NCBI RefSeq assembly: GCF_900605015.1
Contig: NZ_LR027575.1
Coordinates: 240,690 to 304,689, forward strand
DNA: 64,000 nucleotides
Direction: 5' to 3'
Source of the DNA: Olsenella sp. Marseille-P4559
GTDB lineage: Bacteria; Actinomycetota; Coriobacteriia; Coriobacteriales; Atopobiaceae
In this document: positions 8,677-16,815 of the stretch, piece by piece
How the letters are laid out: every line of letters starts with the position of its first letter
How positions within the stretch are numbered: position 1 is the first letter of the stretch
Program-made: the position numbers and the translations under genes
The notes under the pieces: generated by a model
What the model saw: the letters and a program-made list of their open reading frames with translations, nothing else
Database searches by the model: none
Told to the model about the DNA's origin: nothing

Positions 8677-8772
8677 TGGGCTTCTGGCAGAACGTGCTTG
8701 GCCCCTGTGCTGCTCATACCCATCGCCACCATGGGCGTTGCCTATGCGATTCAGGAGATGGCCGAGAAGTGA
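8676..8772 (+). pseudogene. Small hydrophobic ORF with one-base frameshift between EIIA and EIIB
   Basis: An ATG overlapping the EIIA stop (TAATG) opens MGFWQNVLGP; after one extra C in a CCCC run at 8702-8705 the next frame reads VLLIPIATMGVAYAIQEMAEK and stops at 8770-8772. Deleting one C gives a clean 31-residue single-pass membrane peptide. As written, the frame from 8676 does not encode it. It could be a real small PTS-associated protein broken by mutation or sequencing error, a case of ribosomal slippage on the C run, or translated from TTG at 8698 as 24 residues. Not recognised as a named family. Confidence 0.4.
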
Positions 8773-8866
8773 GTACGGTCTCCGGAATGCGTCGAACGTT
8801 TTAGGTCGTTGGCAGGGAAGCTCTCGCCCGCAAACTGCGGGAGGGCATGAGAAAGGGGAAGCAGGT

Positions 8867-9349
8867 ATGGCTGAGCCCAACATTCTTCTTACCAGGATCG
8901 ACAACCGTCTGATTCACGGTCAGGTGGTTACCCAGTGGACGAGCACCATCGGCGCCAACCTCCTGCTCGTTGCAAACGACGAGGTCGCCGCCAACCCCAT
9001 GCGCCAGAAGCTTATGAACATGGCTGCTCCGCAGGATGTCGCTACGAGGTACTTCTCTATCCAGAAGACCATCGACGTCATCCACAAGGCGGCTCCGCGT
9101 CAGCACATCTTTATCATCGTCGAGACCCCCGAGGACGCCCTGCGTCTCGTCAAGGGCGGCGTGCCCATCAAGAAGCTCAACATTGGCAACATGCACATGT
9201 CTGAGGGCAAGCGCCAGGTTGCCACCTCCGTCGCAGTGAATGACGGGGACGTTGCGGCCTTCCGTGCACTGCAAGGTGCGGGCGTGGAGCTCTCGATCCA
9301 GCGCGTTCCGAGCACCCCTGTCGAGGCAACCTCGAAGCTCTTCTCGTAG
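8867..9349 (+). CDS. agaV: PTS mannose-family EIIB (GalNAc/galactosamine system)
   Basis: Cytoplasmic EIIB of 160 residues that accepts phosphate from EIIA and gives it to the incoming sugar. The active-site His17 is in RIDNRLIHGQVVTQW, the family signature. The family fold continues through VVANDEVAANPMRQ-like and NIGNMHMSEGKRQ segments. ATG at 8867 has an AGGGGAAG ribosome-binding site; the upstream part of the open frame overlaps the EIIA gene and lacks homology. Confidence 0.88.
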   Translation: MAEPNILLTRIDNRLIHGQVVTQWTSTIGANLLLVANDEVAANPMRQKLMNMAAPQDVATRYFSIQKTIDVIHKAAPRQHIFIIVETPEDALRLVKGGVPIKKLNIGNMHMSEGKRQVATSVAVNDGDVAAFRALQGAGVELSIQRVPSTPVEATSKLFS

Positions 9350-9386
9350 CCTTCTCGTCTTTGCGGCAACCCATGTTTGGCCGTAC

Positions 9387-9407
9387 GCACCCGTGAGGGA
9401 TGGGTGC
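9387..9407 (+). other. Small hairpin between EIIB and EIIC genes
   Basis: GCACCC pairs with GGGTGC around a 9-base loop within the 122-base gap. It has no T-tract and may be an RNA processing or stability element inside the operon. Confidence 0.25.
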
Positions 9408-9471
9408 TGGCGATGGCTTTCTCTCTATCCGTTGCACGTGGTACAGGAACCATTGGAAAGGAGGAACAAGG

Positions 9472-10278
9472 ATGGAATACAACGCACTCCAGGTGATCTT
9501 GGTCTTCATCGTCACGTTCATCGCGGCTATCGACCAGTTCAGCTTCCTCGAGTCTCTGTATCAGCCGATCGTCACCGGTGCGGTGATCGGCCTCATCCTT
9601 GGCGACGTGCAGACCGGCCTCATCGTCGGTGGCACGTACCAGCTCATGACGATTGGTAATATGCCAATCGGAGGTGCCCAGCCGCCCAACGCGGTTGTCG
9701 GTGGCATCATGGCAGCAATTCTGGCAATTACCCTCGACCTTGACCCGAATGCCGCTGTCGCTACTGCCATCCCGTTCTCCCTGCTCGGCCAGTACGGCGT
9801 GACCCTGATCTTCACGATCATGTCGCCCCTTATGTCCAAGTGCGACCAGTACGCCGCCGAGGCTAACCCCAAGGGCATCGAGCACATCAACTACCTCTCG
9901 ATGTGCCTGCTCGGCCTCATCTTCGGCGTCGTCGTCACCCTGTTCTTCATCGGTGGCCAGGCCGTTGGCAAGACCGTCGTTGATGCCATCCCCGCATGGC
10001 TCAGCAAGGGCCTCTCCGCTGCCGGTGGCATGATGCGCTTCGTCGGCTTTGCCATCCTGCTCAAGTTCATGATGAACCGCGATATGTGGGGCTTCTACTT
10101 TATGGGCTTCGGCTTCGCCATCATCGTCTCTGGCATCTCTTCCTTGGCAACCCCTGCCCTGCTGATCCTGGCCCTCATCGGCTTCGGCATCGCCTACTGG
10201 GACTACCAGCAGAACACCGAGCTCAAGGGCTCCGTTGCAGTTGCTAACACCGATGGAGGTGAGGAAGATGGCATCTAA
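9472..10278 (+). CDS. agaW: PTS mannose-family EIIC (GalNAc/galactosamine system)
   Basis: Polytopic permease subunit of 268 residues forming the sugar channel with EIID. It starts with the usual membrane helix (LQVILVFIVTFIAAIDQFSF) followed by PIVTGAVIGLILGDVQTG and the MPIGGAQPPNAVVGGI motif. An AAGGAGG ribosome-binding site lies 7 bases before the ATG. Its last 11 bases overlap the start of the EIID gene, so the two are translationally coupled. Confidence 0.9.
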   Translation: MEYNALQVILVFIVTFIAAIDQFSFLESLYQPIVTGAVIGLILGDVQTGLIVGGTYQLMTIGNMPIGGAQPPNAVVGGIMAAILAITLDLDPNAAVATAIPFSLLGQYGVTLIFTIMSPLMSKCDQYAAEANPKGIEHINYLSMCLLGLIFGVVVTLFFIGGQAVGKTVVDAIPAWLSKGLSAAGGMMRFVGFAILLKFMMNRDMWGFYFMGFGFAIIVSGISSLATPALLILALIGFGIAYWDYQQNTELKGSVAVANTDGGEEDGI

Positions 10279-11359
10279 CGAGGCTGAGACCGTTAATCGT
10301 TTCGAGGGCGCGACCCACTACCAGGACCTCACTCCTGCCCCTAACCTCGATCAGGCTACGCTCAACAAGATGGCCTGGCGCTCCTGCTTCCTGCAGGCGT
10401 CCTTCAACTATGAGCGCATGCAGTCCGCAGGTTGGCTCTACTCCATCCTCCCTGGTCTCGAGAAGATTCACACGGACAAGGAAGACCTTGCCCTCTCGAT
10501 GACCCACAACATGGAGTTCTTCAACATCCACCCGTTCCTCGTCACCTTCGCCATGGGCATCATCCTGTCCATGGAGCAGAAGAAGGTTGACATCCCGACG
10601 ATCCGCGCCGTCCGCGTCTCCCTCATGGGCCCGCTTGGTGGCATCGGCGACGCCATCTTCTGGATGACGCTCGTGCCAATCCTGGCCGGCATTACCTCGA
10701 ACATGGCTATCGCGGGCAACATCTTTGGCCCCATCCTGTTCCTCGTCGCCTTCAACGTAATCCAGTTCGCCATCCGCTTTGGCCTCATGAACTGGTCCTA
10801 CAAGATGGGCATGACGGCGCTCGACTCCCTCATGGAGCACATGCAGGCGTTCACCCGTGCCGCCTCCATCCTCGGCGTCTTCGTCGTTGGCTGCCTCACC
10901 GTCACCATGGGTAGCACCCAGATCAACGTCACCATCCCCAACGGCACCAGCCAGTCCTATGTTGCCCACACCACGACCGTCCCCACCAGTGACGTGAGCA
11001 AGTTCGAGGTCATCTCCACCGACACCGATGGCACCGTGCTCTCTGGCATGGTCTCGGCTGACGGTGCGCCTCTCGCCACCACCGACGCCGACGGCAACGC
11101 CGTGACCGCTGGCGCGACCGACCTTGGCAATGGCATGAGCGAGGTCACCTACATGATGACTGTGACCACCCCGGTCACCATCGACATCGCAAGCATCCTC
11201 AACAGCATCTGCCCCAAGCTTGTCCCGCTCGCGCTCGTCATGCTCCTGTACTACCTGTTCTCCAAGAAGAACTTCACCCCCATCAAGGGTATCGTTCTCG
11301 TGCTCGCCATCGGCATCGTTGGTGCTGGATTTGGCATTTGGCCCAGCATCTGGGGCTAG
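10268..11359 (+). CDS. agaE: PTS mannose-family EIID with an extra loop (GalNAc/galactosamine system)
   Basis: Membrane partner of EIIC, 363 residues against about 280 for the other EIID proteins in this window. Family motifs include SFNYERMQSAGW, RVSLMGPLGGIGDAIFW and the C-terminal PKLVPLALVMLLYYLF helix. The extra length is a Thr/Ser/Asp-rich stretch (about residues 225-310) between the last helices, probably outside the membrane; extended EIID loops are known in some mannose PTS proteins that serve as bacteriocin receptors. The start at 10268 has GGAGGTGAGG upstream; the open frame begins earlier but inside EIIC. Confidence 0.88.
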   Translation: MASNEAETVNRFEGATHYQDLTPAPNLDQATLNKMAWRSCFLQASFNYERMQSAGWLYSILPGLEKIHTDKEDLALSMTHNMEFFNIHPFLVTFAMGIILSMEQKKVDIPTIRAVRVSLMGPLGGIGDAIFWMTLVPILAGITSNMAIAGNIFGPILFLVAFNVIQFAIRFGLMNWSYKMGMTALDSLMEHMQAFTRAASILGVFVVGCLTVTMGSTQINVTIPNGTSQSYVAHTTTVPTSDVSKFEVISTDTDGTVLSGMVSADGAPLATTDADGNAVTAGATDLGNGMSEVTYMMTVTTPVTIDIASILNSICPKLVPLALVMLLYYLFSKKNFTPIKGIVLVLAIGIVGAGFGIWPSIWG

Positions 11360-11378
11360 GTTCTAAGACTGCCGCGTT

Positions 11379-11402
11379 CCCGGGGCGGCCCGCCGCCCCG
11401 GG
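11379..11402 (+). terminator. GC-rich hairpin after EIID
   Basis: Perfect 10-bp stem CCCGGGGCGG / CCGCCCCGGG with a 4-base loop, 20 bases after the EIID stop. A weak T-rich tail (CGTGCTTCTTC) follows. It probably ends or reduces transcription before the GntR gene. Confidence 0.6.
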
Positions 11403-11487
11403 CGTGCTTCTTCAAAGATGCACGTGCGGCATAATGGTTGGTGCGGGTGCGCTTGCGCGTGCTCGCGCCTTTTTGGGACGGTGAGCC

Positions 11488-12216
11488 ATGAACCCCATTT
11501 CGAGGAAGCAGCCTCTCTACGACCAGCTCGTCGACCTTCTCCACGAGAAGATCGAGAACGAGATGGGTCCCGGTGACTTGCTTCCCTCCGAGCGTGAGCT
11601 CTGCGAGACGTATGGTCTTTCCCGCACGACTGTGCGACTGGCCTTGGCGGAGCTTGAGCAGCAGGGACTTGTGACAAGGCAGCACGGCAGAGGCACGTTT
11701 GTCGCCAACACCACGCGCGAGGCAACGAACCTTATGAGCACCTACAGCTTCACGGAGCAAATGAGGAGCCTGGGAAGGGTTCCTCAGACGGTGGTTCTGG
11801 AGTTCGACACGCGAGAGGCGCCAAAGCACATTGCCGCATGCCTTGGGCTTCGCATAGGAGACCCGGTCATTCGCATGAAGCGGCTGCGGCTTGCAGACGG
11901 TACGCCTATGATGGTCGAGCGAACCTACCTGCCGGCCTCTGAGTTCATTGGCCTATCTCGCGAGGATGTGGAACGCCAGCCGCTCTATGACATTGTCGAG
12001 AAGGTCTACCACGAGACCATACGCGTCGCAGACGAGGAGTTCTGCGCCAGCGTTGTCCATATGGATGACGCCGAGCTGCTAGGCATCCCCGAATCCGCTC
12101 CGGTTCTTAAGCTCTACCGCACCACCTATAACGTCAAGAACACGGTCATCGAGTACACGCGCAGCGTGGCACGCGCTGACCAGTTCAAGTACAAGGTCTC
12201 ACACTATCGGGGCTAG
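11488..12216 (+). CDS. GntR-family regulator with UTRA effector domain
   Basis: Repressor of 242 residues in the HutC/NagR subfamily. The winged helix (about residues 8-75) includes LLPSERELCETYGLSRTTVR and the wing GLVTRQHGRGTFV. The UTRA domain (about 95-235) binds sugar phosphates such as GlcNAc-6-P or GalN-6-P in relatives. It sits between the PTS genes and the agaS-nagA pair, 24 bases before agaS. The TGGT-n4-ACCA site upstream of the PTS operon is a suitable operator, so control of the amino-sugar operon is the likely role. Confidence 0.87.
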   Translation: MNPISRKQPLYDQLVDLLHEKIENEMGPGDLLPSERELCETYGLSRTTVRLALAELEQQGLVTRQHGRGTFVANTTREATNLMSTYSFTEQMRSLGRVPQTVVLEFDTREAPKHIAACLGLRIGDPVIRMKRLRLADGTPMMVERTYLPASEFIGLSREDVERQPLYDIVEKVYHETIRVADEEFCASVVHMDDAELLGIPESAPVLKLYRTTYNVKNTVIEYTRSVARADQFKYKVSHYRG

Positions 12217-12240
12217 GGAAGGCCCCCGGGAGGAGAAGGC

Positions 12241-13410
12241 ATGTTCGAGAAGGACGAGGCCACGCTCGAGTCCATGGGCGCTCGGATCACCACGGATGAG
12301 ATTCGCCGGCAGCCCGACCTGTGGGAGGATACCCTCAAGATCTACGAGGACAACCTCGCCGCCATCAATGCATTTCTCGCTAGGGCCCGCGAGCTGGGCG
12401 GCTCTCGTTGTACTCGCGTGATTTTCTGCGGTGCTGGCACCTCGGCCTACGTGAGCGACACGCTCGTTCCGTATCTGTGCCATGCTGGTGATAGCGATGC
12501 GTTCGAGTTTGCCCCGGTTGCCACAACAGATGTCGTATGCGCGCCGCTCGACTACGTTCACCCTGAAGACCCCACCGTCATGGTTTCATTTGCGCGCAGT
12601 GGCAACAGCCCCGAGAGCATGGCTGCCTATGAGCGTGTCGGACAGGTTGCCAAGGACCTTCTCTACCTCAACGTGACCTGCGCCCCCGAGGGCAAGCTTG
12701 CTCGGGAGTCCAAGGACGACGACCGCGCTCTCACGCTGCTCATTCCGCGCGCAAACGACAAGGGCTTCGCCATGACGGGCAGCTACTCCTGCATGCTGCT
12801 CCTCTCTGCCCTGGTTTTTGACCGGGCACCCCTCGAGGAGAAGCGCGCTTGGGTCGCGCGTGCGGCCAAGATGGGCCGAGAGGTCGTCTCTCGTGAGTCA
12901 GAGATCGAGGCTTGGGTTGGTCGCGACTTTGACCGTGTCACTTATCTGGGCTCCGCCTCCCTCTCCGGCCTCGCGCGCGAGGGCCAGCTGAAGATCCTTG
13001 AGCTCTGCGCCGGTCGTATCGCCACCTCGTTTGACTCCTCGATGGGCTATCGTCATGGGCCGAAGTCCTTCGTCAACCCCAAGACGCTCGTATTTGACTT
13101 CGTGAGCAACGACCCCTACACCCGTCAGTACGACCTCGACATCTTGAACGAGATCAAGGGTGACGGCATCGCGCTGGCCACCGTTGGCATTCAGCAGCGT
13201 ACCGGCAGCGATTTTGAGGGTGAGGCCTTCTCGTTCGATGGCGACGAGCTTCTCCCCGAAGCGTACCTTGCTCTCCCGTTCGTGATGTTCGCCCAGACGG
13301 TCGCAATCAATGCCTCCGTCAAGGTTGGCAACACCCCCGACACCCCCTCGCCTACCGGCACCGTGAACCGCGTGGTCAAGGGCGTGACGATTCATCCGTT
13401 TAGCCTGTAG
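12241..13410 (+). CDS. agaS: AgaS-type galactosamine-6-phosphate deaminase/isomerase
   Basis: SIS-domain enzyme of 389 residues that converts galactosamine-6-phosphate to tagatose-6-phosphate and ammonia. Two SIS domains are visible: the first with VIFCGAGTSAYVSDTLVP and VSFARSGNSPESMAA, the second with VTYLGSASLSGLAREGQLKI and SFDSSMGYRHGPKSFV. Length and motifs match AgaS rather than NagB. A GGGAGGAG ribosome-binding site precedes the ATG, and the deacetylase gene follows after 115 bases. This gene is the strongest single marker that the locus handles galactosamine. Confidence 0.9.
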   Translation: MFEKDEATLESMGARITTDEIRRQPDLWEDTLKIYEDNLAAINAFLARARELGGSRCTRVIFCGAGTSAYVSDTLVPYLCHAGDSDAFEFAPVATTDVVCAPLDYVHPEDPTVMVSFARSGNSPESMAAYERVGQVAKDLLYLNVTCAPEGKLARESKDDDRALTLLIPRANDKGFAMTGSYSCMLLLSALVFDRAPLEEKRAWVARAAKMGREVVSRESEIEAWVGRDFDRVTYLGSASLSGLAREGQLKILELCAGRIATSFDSSMGYRHGPKSFVNPKTLVFDFVSNDPYTRQYDLDILNEIKGDGIALATVGIQQRTGSDFEGEAFSFDGDELLPEAYLALPFVMFAQTVAINASVKVGNTPDTPSPTGTVNRVVKGVTIHPFSL

Positions 13411-13525
13411 TTTGTTGTTGCGAGCGTTTGGCGTGGGACTCCAAGGGTATACCTTGGTTGACTTTAAACCTCGTCGGACGCCCCGCCCCTCTATGCAAGG
13501 TAAGGGCGTCTTGAAAGGAACGACA

Positions 13526-14686
13526 ATGGCAACGTATGCGGTCCACGCCGCGCACTTCGTCCTTCCCGGAAGGCTCGCCGGCGAGGGCTACCTCATGGTG
13601 GAAGACGGCAAGTTTGGTACCTTTGCCACCGAGAAGCCCGATTGCGAGGTCGTCGAGCATGCCGGTTCCTACGTTGGCGCAGGCCTGGTTGATACCCACA
13701 TCCACGGGTTCCACAACCATGCAACCACCGACATTGACCCGTCGGGCATCAACGACGCAAGCGTTGCGCTTGCCCGACGTGGCACCACCTCCTGGCTGCC
13801 CACAACCTTTACCGATTCCATTGAGAGCATCGGCGAGCAGTGCGAGGCCATCGCAGATGCCGTCGATGCGCGCGACGAGGGGTTTGTTGGCGCTCGCATT
13901 CCGGGCATCTTCCTCGAGGGCCCCTTCTTCACCGAGAAGCACAAGGGCGCCCAGAACCCCAAGTATCTCGTGCCTCCTTCGTACGAGGCGTTTGAGGGCT
14001 GGCAGAAGAAGGCTCGTGGCCTCATCCGGAAGAGTGCGCTTGCTCCGGAGTACCCCGAGTCCATCGACTACATCGAGCGCGTGACCTCCGAGGGCGTTGT
14101 TGCGGCCATCGGCCACACCGATGCCACCTACGAGCAGTCGATGGCGGCCGTGGATGCTGGCGCGACGGTCTTCGTGCACACCTACAACGGCATGCGTGGC
14201 CTCCACCAGCGCGAGCCTGGCGTGCTTGGCTGCGCCATGACTACCGACTCCACCTATGCCGAGCTCATCGTCGACGGCCACCACGTGCAGCCCGCTGCCT
14301 GCGCTGCCCTTATCCGTGCCAAGGGCTGGAACCACGTCGTGCTCATCACAGACTGCCTCGCCTGTGGCGGCATGCCCGAGGGCGAGTACATGAGTGGCGG
14401 CCTGCCCGTTGTCATGAAGGACGGCCTCTGCTACCTGGCCGATATGAGCAGCATCGCTGGCTCTGTCCTCTCACTGGCCCGCGGCGTGAAGAACGTTGTT
14501 GATTGGGGCATTGTCCCGCCCGAGCAGGCCATCCGCATGGGCAGCGAGGTCGCTGCGCGCTCGGCTGGCGTGGATGGCGTCTGCGGCAGCATGCTGCCCG
14601 GGCGCAATGCGGACTTCAACGTCTATGCAGCGGATATGACGCTCCAGGCAACCTACGTCGGCGGCAAGCTGGTGCCGATGGAGTAG
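13526..14686 (+). CDS. agaA: N-acetylgalactosamine/glucosamine-6-phosphate deacetylase
   Basis: Metal-dependent amidohydrolase of 386 residues that removes the acetyl group from GalNAc-6-P or GlcNAc-6-P. Visible motifs are the metal-binding GLVDTHIHGF, the LEGPFF metal ligand, AAIGHTDATYEQ, the substrate loop HTYNGMRGLHQREPG, and the catalytic Asp in LITDCLA. The start at 13526 has AAAGGAACG upstream; earlier in-frame codons lack homology. Placement after agaS favours the GalNAc form; GlcNAc use cannot be excluded by sequence. Confidence 0.88.
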   Translation: MATYAVHAAHFVLPGRLAGEGYLMVEDGKFGTFATEKPDCEVVEHAGSYVGAGLVDTHIHGFHNHATTDIDPSGINDASVALARRGTTSWLPTTFTDSIESIGEQCEAIADAVDARDEGFVGARIPGIFLEGPFFTEKHKGAQNPKYLVPPSYEAFEGWQKKARGLIRKSALAPEYPESIDYIERVTSEGVVAAIGHTDATYEQSMAAVDAGATVFVHTYNGMRGLHQREPGVLGCAMTTDSTYAELIVDGHHVQPAACAALIRAKGWNHVVLITDCLACGGMPEGEYMSGGLPVVMKDGLCYLADMSSIAGSVLSLARGVKNVVDWGIVPPEQAIRMGSEVAARSAGVDGVCGSMLPGRNADFNVYAADMTLQATYVGGKLVPME

Positions 14687-14719
14687 GGACGGGGCACTTC
14701 TGTTTCTTCGCGAAAGCAT

Positions 14720-14755
14720 AGGCTCCGGCGTCAAATTGGTGCCGGAGCCTTTCTT
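14720..14755 (+). terminator. Terminator of the GalNAc operon
   Basis: Perfect 10-bp stem AGGCTCCGGC / GCCGGAGCCT, 11-base loop, followed by TTCTTCT, 34 bases after the deacetylase stop. Confidence 0.8.
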
Positions 14756-14799
14756 CTCGACGTAGTGGCTGCAGATTTGGCTACAGGCAGACGAGAAGA

Positions 14800-14832
14800 G
14801 CGTCCCCTGGTGCCGACCGAACCAGGGGACGC
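14800..14832 (-). terminator. Terminator of the minus-strand DUF6591-like gene
   Basis: Perfect 12-bp stem GCGTCCCCTGGT / ACCAGGGGACGC with a 9-base loop, 22 bases beyond the stop codon at 14855 and followed on the minus strand by a pyrimidine-rich tail. Confidence 0.7.
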
Positions 14833-14854
14833 CTCATGCGCGCTGCCGGAGTTC

Positions 14855-15964
14855 CTACTGCGCCTGTACGTCCGCCTCGAGAAGGCGTTGCATCACACGC
14901 GCCTGGACCTCGATGTAGTAGGCGTCATCTGCGGCGTTGAGCGTGCTCTCGTCAATTGCAGACATGCGCTTAGCCCAGTCTGCCTCCTGCTGTATGAGGT
15001 CGGTGTAGTCCGCAAACATATTCGCCTGGTCGGCGGCATTCGCATTTCTATAGGTGACCATGAAGTCGCAGTACTTGTTCATGAGCTCTTCGTAGGAGTC
15101 CATCATCTCCTTGAACTCCGGCGTCACGAGGGATGCGTCGGTCGTCGTAGAGGAGTCGGTGGGAGTGGCGCTAGAGCTGGAGCTCGTAGCGGTGTCACTG
15201 CCCGTAGAGCTTGCATCAGAGACGTCAACTCTGATGGAGATGACGTTGGCGCCCTTGTAGTCGATGCGGAGCTTGGCACCGTCTGCGTTACTCGCCTGGA
15301 AGTGGGCGTTGCCGCCACTGTAGTCCACGTCAAAGCCGGCTTTCTTGCACTGTGCGACATAGGCCGAGAAGGCATCCTTGTCCACGCCCCCAACGTTCAC
15401 CGCGTAGACGTTGGGGGAGTCCTGCACGATCGAGCCCTGCGTGGACGGGGGAGCGGGAACCAGCGATCCCGGACCGCTGGTGGGCCAGGTGATGGTGTTC
15501 ATTTCGTTTGGCGCTTCTATGCCGACGGAGAGCTCCTCCTTACTTTCGTAATAGGAGAGCCTGAGCTTGTAGCCCCCCTCGTTGAAGGCAGTATAGGCGC
15601 TCGTCGCCATGTTCGACTCGACCGTGAAGCCCTTCTCCTTGCAGGCATCCACGTAGCTCGAGTAATCACTGCTCGAGTACTTGGCGAGTGTCGCGGAAAA
15701 TACGTTATCAGTATTGGTGTCGATATTGAAGTCGTCTGTGCCGGGCTCGGGAAGCATGGCCGCGAGCCCGCTCGTGGGCCAGCCCGCCTTTGAGTTCTTG
15801 GTGTCGCCCGACTGGCCCTTGCAGCTTGAGGCCATAAAGATTGCAACCAGTGCGACAATCGCGACCAGGATGACCTTACCCTTGTCACCCTTCTTGCCCT
15901 TGGGCACCCCTTCGCCGGACGATGCCCCAGAACCGCCTGTGCTATCGGCCTTCTCCCATTCCAT
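14855..15964 (-). CDS. Membrane-anchored DUF6591-like protein
   Basis: Unknown function; 369 residues. A charged, Gly/Ser-rich cytoplasmic start is followed by a membrane helix (about 31-47) ending in SSC, which is not a clean lipobox. The exported part has two related modules, each starting WPTSG and containing a YVDACKEKGF / YVAQCKKAGF segment (about residues 63-150 and 160-230), then a Ser/Thr linker and a helical C-terminal domain starting VTPEFKEMMDSYEELMNKY. This pattern is that of DUF6591 proteins in gut Firmicutes and Coriobacteria (from memory). It shares an upstream palindrome with the kinase gene nearby. Confidence 0.7.
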   Translation of the reverse strand: MEWEKADSTGGSGASSGEGVPKGKKGDKGKVILVAIVALVAIFMASSCKGQSGDTKNSKAGWPTSGLAAMLPEPGTDDFNIDTNTDNVFSATLAKYSSSDYSSYVDACKEKGFTVESNMATSAYTAFNEGGYKLRLSYYESKEELSVGIEAPNEMNTITWPTSGPGSLVPAPPSTQGSIVQDSPNVYAVNVGGVDKDAFSAYVAQCKKAGFDVDYSGGNAHFQASNADGAKLRIDYKGANVISIRVDVSDASSTGSDTATSSSSSATPTDSSTTTDASLVTPEFKEMMDSYEELMNKYCDFMVTYRNANAADQANMFADYTDLIQQEADWAKRMSAIDESTLNAADDAYYIEVQARVMQRLLEADVQAQ

Positions 15965-16050
15965 GGACGCCCCTTTCTCATGCCTGAACTTGGGTTTATT
16001 GGGTTACGTTCCTGCTGAGTCAACTCTAAGAAGAGACGTTGGCCATTTCC

Positions 16051-16065
16051 TCAGTTGCCAACTGA
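16051..16065 (-). promoter_or_regulatory. Palindromic operator candidate (copy 1)
   Basis: TCAGTTG-C-CAACTGA, a 15-bp palindrome 87 bases upstream of the DUF6591-like start codon. The same sequence with A at the centre lies upstream of the kinase gene. A half copy CAACTGAGG follows at 16091-16099, and the wider arms TTTCCTCAGTTGCCA and its complement (16046-16060, 16087-16101) form a 15-bp inverted repeat. Confidence 0.5.
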
Positions 16066-16141
16066 ATTCCACCACCAGTTTTCGGCTGGCAACTGAGGAA
16101 ATTCTCAGGTGCTTCCTAAGATGGACCTTGTCGGTGCCTCG

Positions 16142-16179
16142 GCTCACCCCCGGGGCAAGCGCTTGCCCCGGGGGTGAGC
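16142..16179. repeat. Perfect 38-bp palindrome before the PH-like pseudogene
   Basis: Nineteen bases from 16142 are exactly mirrored to 16179 around the centre AAGC/GCTT, with no loop. The left half contains CACCCCCGGGGCAAG. The right end (GGGGGTGAGC) serves as the sequence just before the ATG at 16180. It could act as a bidirectional terminator or be a mobile palindromic element. Confidence 0.7.
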
Positions 16180-16767
16180 ATGAAGTCTTGCAATCTTGAG
16201 CAGGGAGAGCTCGTCGTTCTCCAGTGCGGCGTCGTTAGTCCCGTGAGCGCTGGGGCATGGACCGCCTTGACGCTCACCAACAAGCACCTAATACTCGTGT
16301 TGACGGTGCCTGACGGAAGCTTTAGGGCCTCGTGCTTTCCCAAACGGTTCCCCCTCGAGCAGGTGCTCGATGACGTGGGGGTGCCATGCACCATCGTGAC
16401 CAAGGTCAATGGCAGATACGTCTTCAATGCCGCCTTTGCAGGCGAAGCTATTTCGCTGGCGTCTCCGGCAGATCTGCCGGAGACGCCAGGCGATGGAGCC
16501 ATGTCGTCTCGAGTGCCGCAGTGGGCGACCTGGATGGCATTGGTTCGGCCAGCGTGGTAGGTGATGCGCTGGGAGATCTGCTCGATTTGACGAGCACGCG
16601 CTCGTGGCGCTGGGTGTACGGAGAAACTCGCAGAACGGGCGCGGCAACAACACGGGGCTGAGGACACCCTCTCGAACGGTTCGATGATTTATGTGCTCGA
16701 GAATATGGTGGCACCCCCGCTCAAGGAGGAGTTCGGCGCGAAGAAGCGTCAGACCCTGGGTCTGTAG
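16180..16767 (+). pseudogene. Broken PH-like small protein gene
   Basis: Three coding-like pieces lie in different frames. The first (16180-16455) reads MKSCNLEQGELVVLQCGVVS through VFNAAFAGEAIS. After a 34-bp palindrome plus one base (16456-16490) the next frame continues RWSHVVSSAAVGDLDGIGSA to WRWVY. One extra G near 16620 returns the original frame, giving EKLAERARQQHGAEDTLSNG and ending KKRQTLGL at the TAG 16765-16767. Rejoined, it would be a protein of about 183 residues; the first part looks like a membrane-associated PH-type sheet (TALTLTNKHLILV), the end like a helix. Function unknown. As read, only a 127-residue product ends at 16560. Confidence 0.6.
16456..16489. repeat. Perfect 34-bp palindrome interrupting the pseudogene
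   Basis: Seventeen bases from 16456 (CTGGCGTCTCCGGCAGA) are exactly mirrored to 16489 with centre AGATCT and no loop. It falls at the exact point where the coding frame of the surrounding gene is lost, so it appears to be an insertion. Confidence 0.7.
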
Positions 16768-16815
16768 GAGTGAGGCCGGGCTTTCCGGCCAAGGCGCGTC
16801 GGTCGTGCGTGATCC

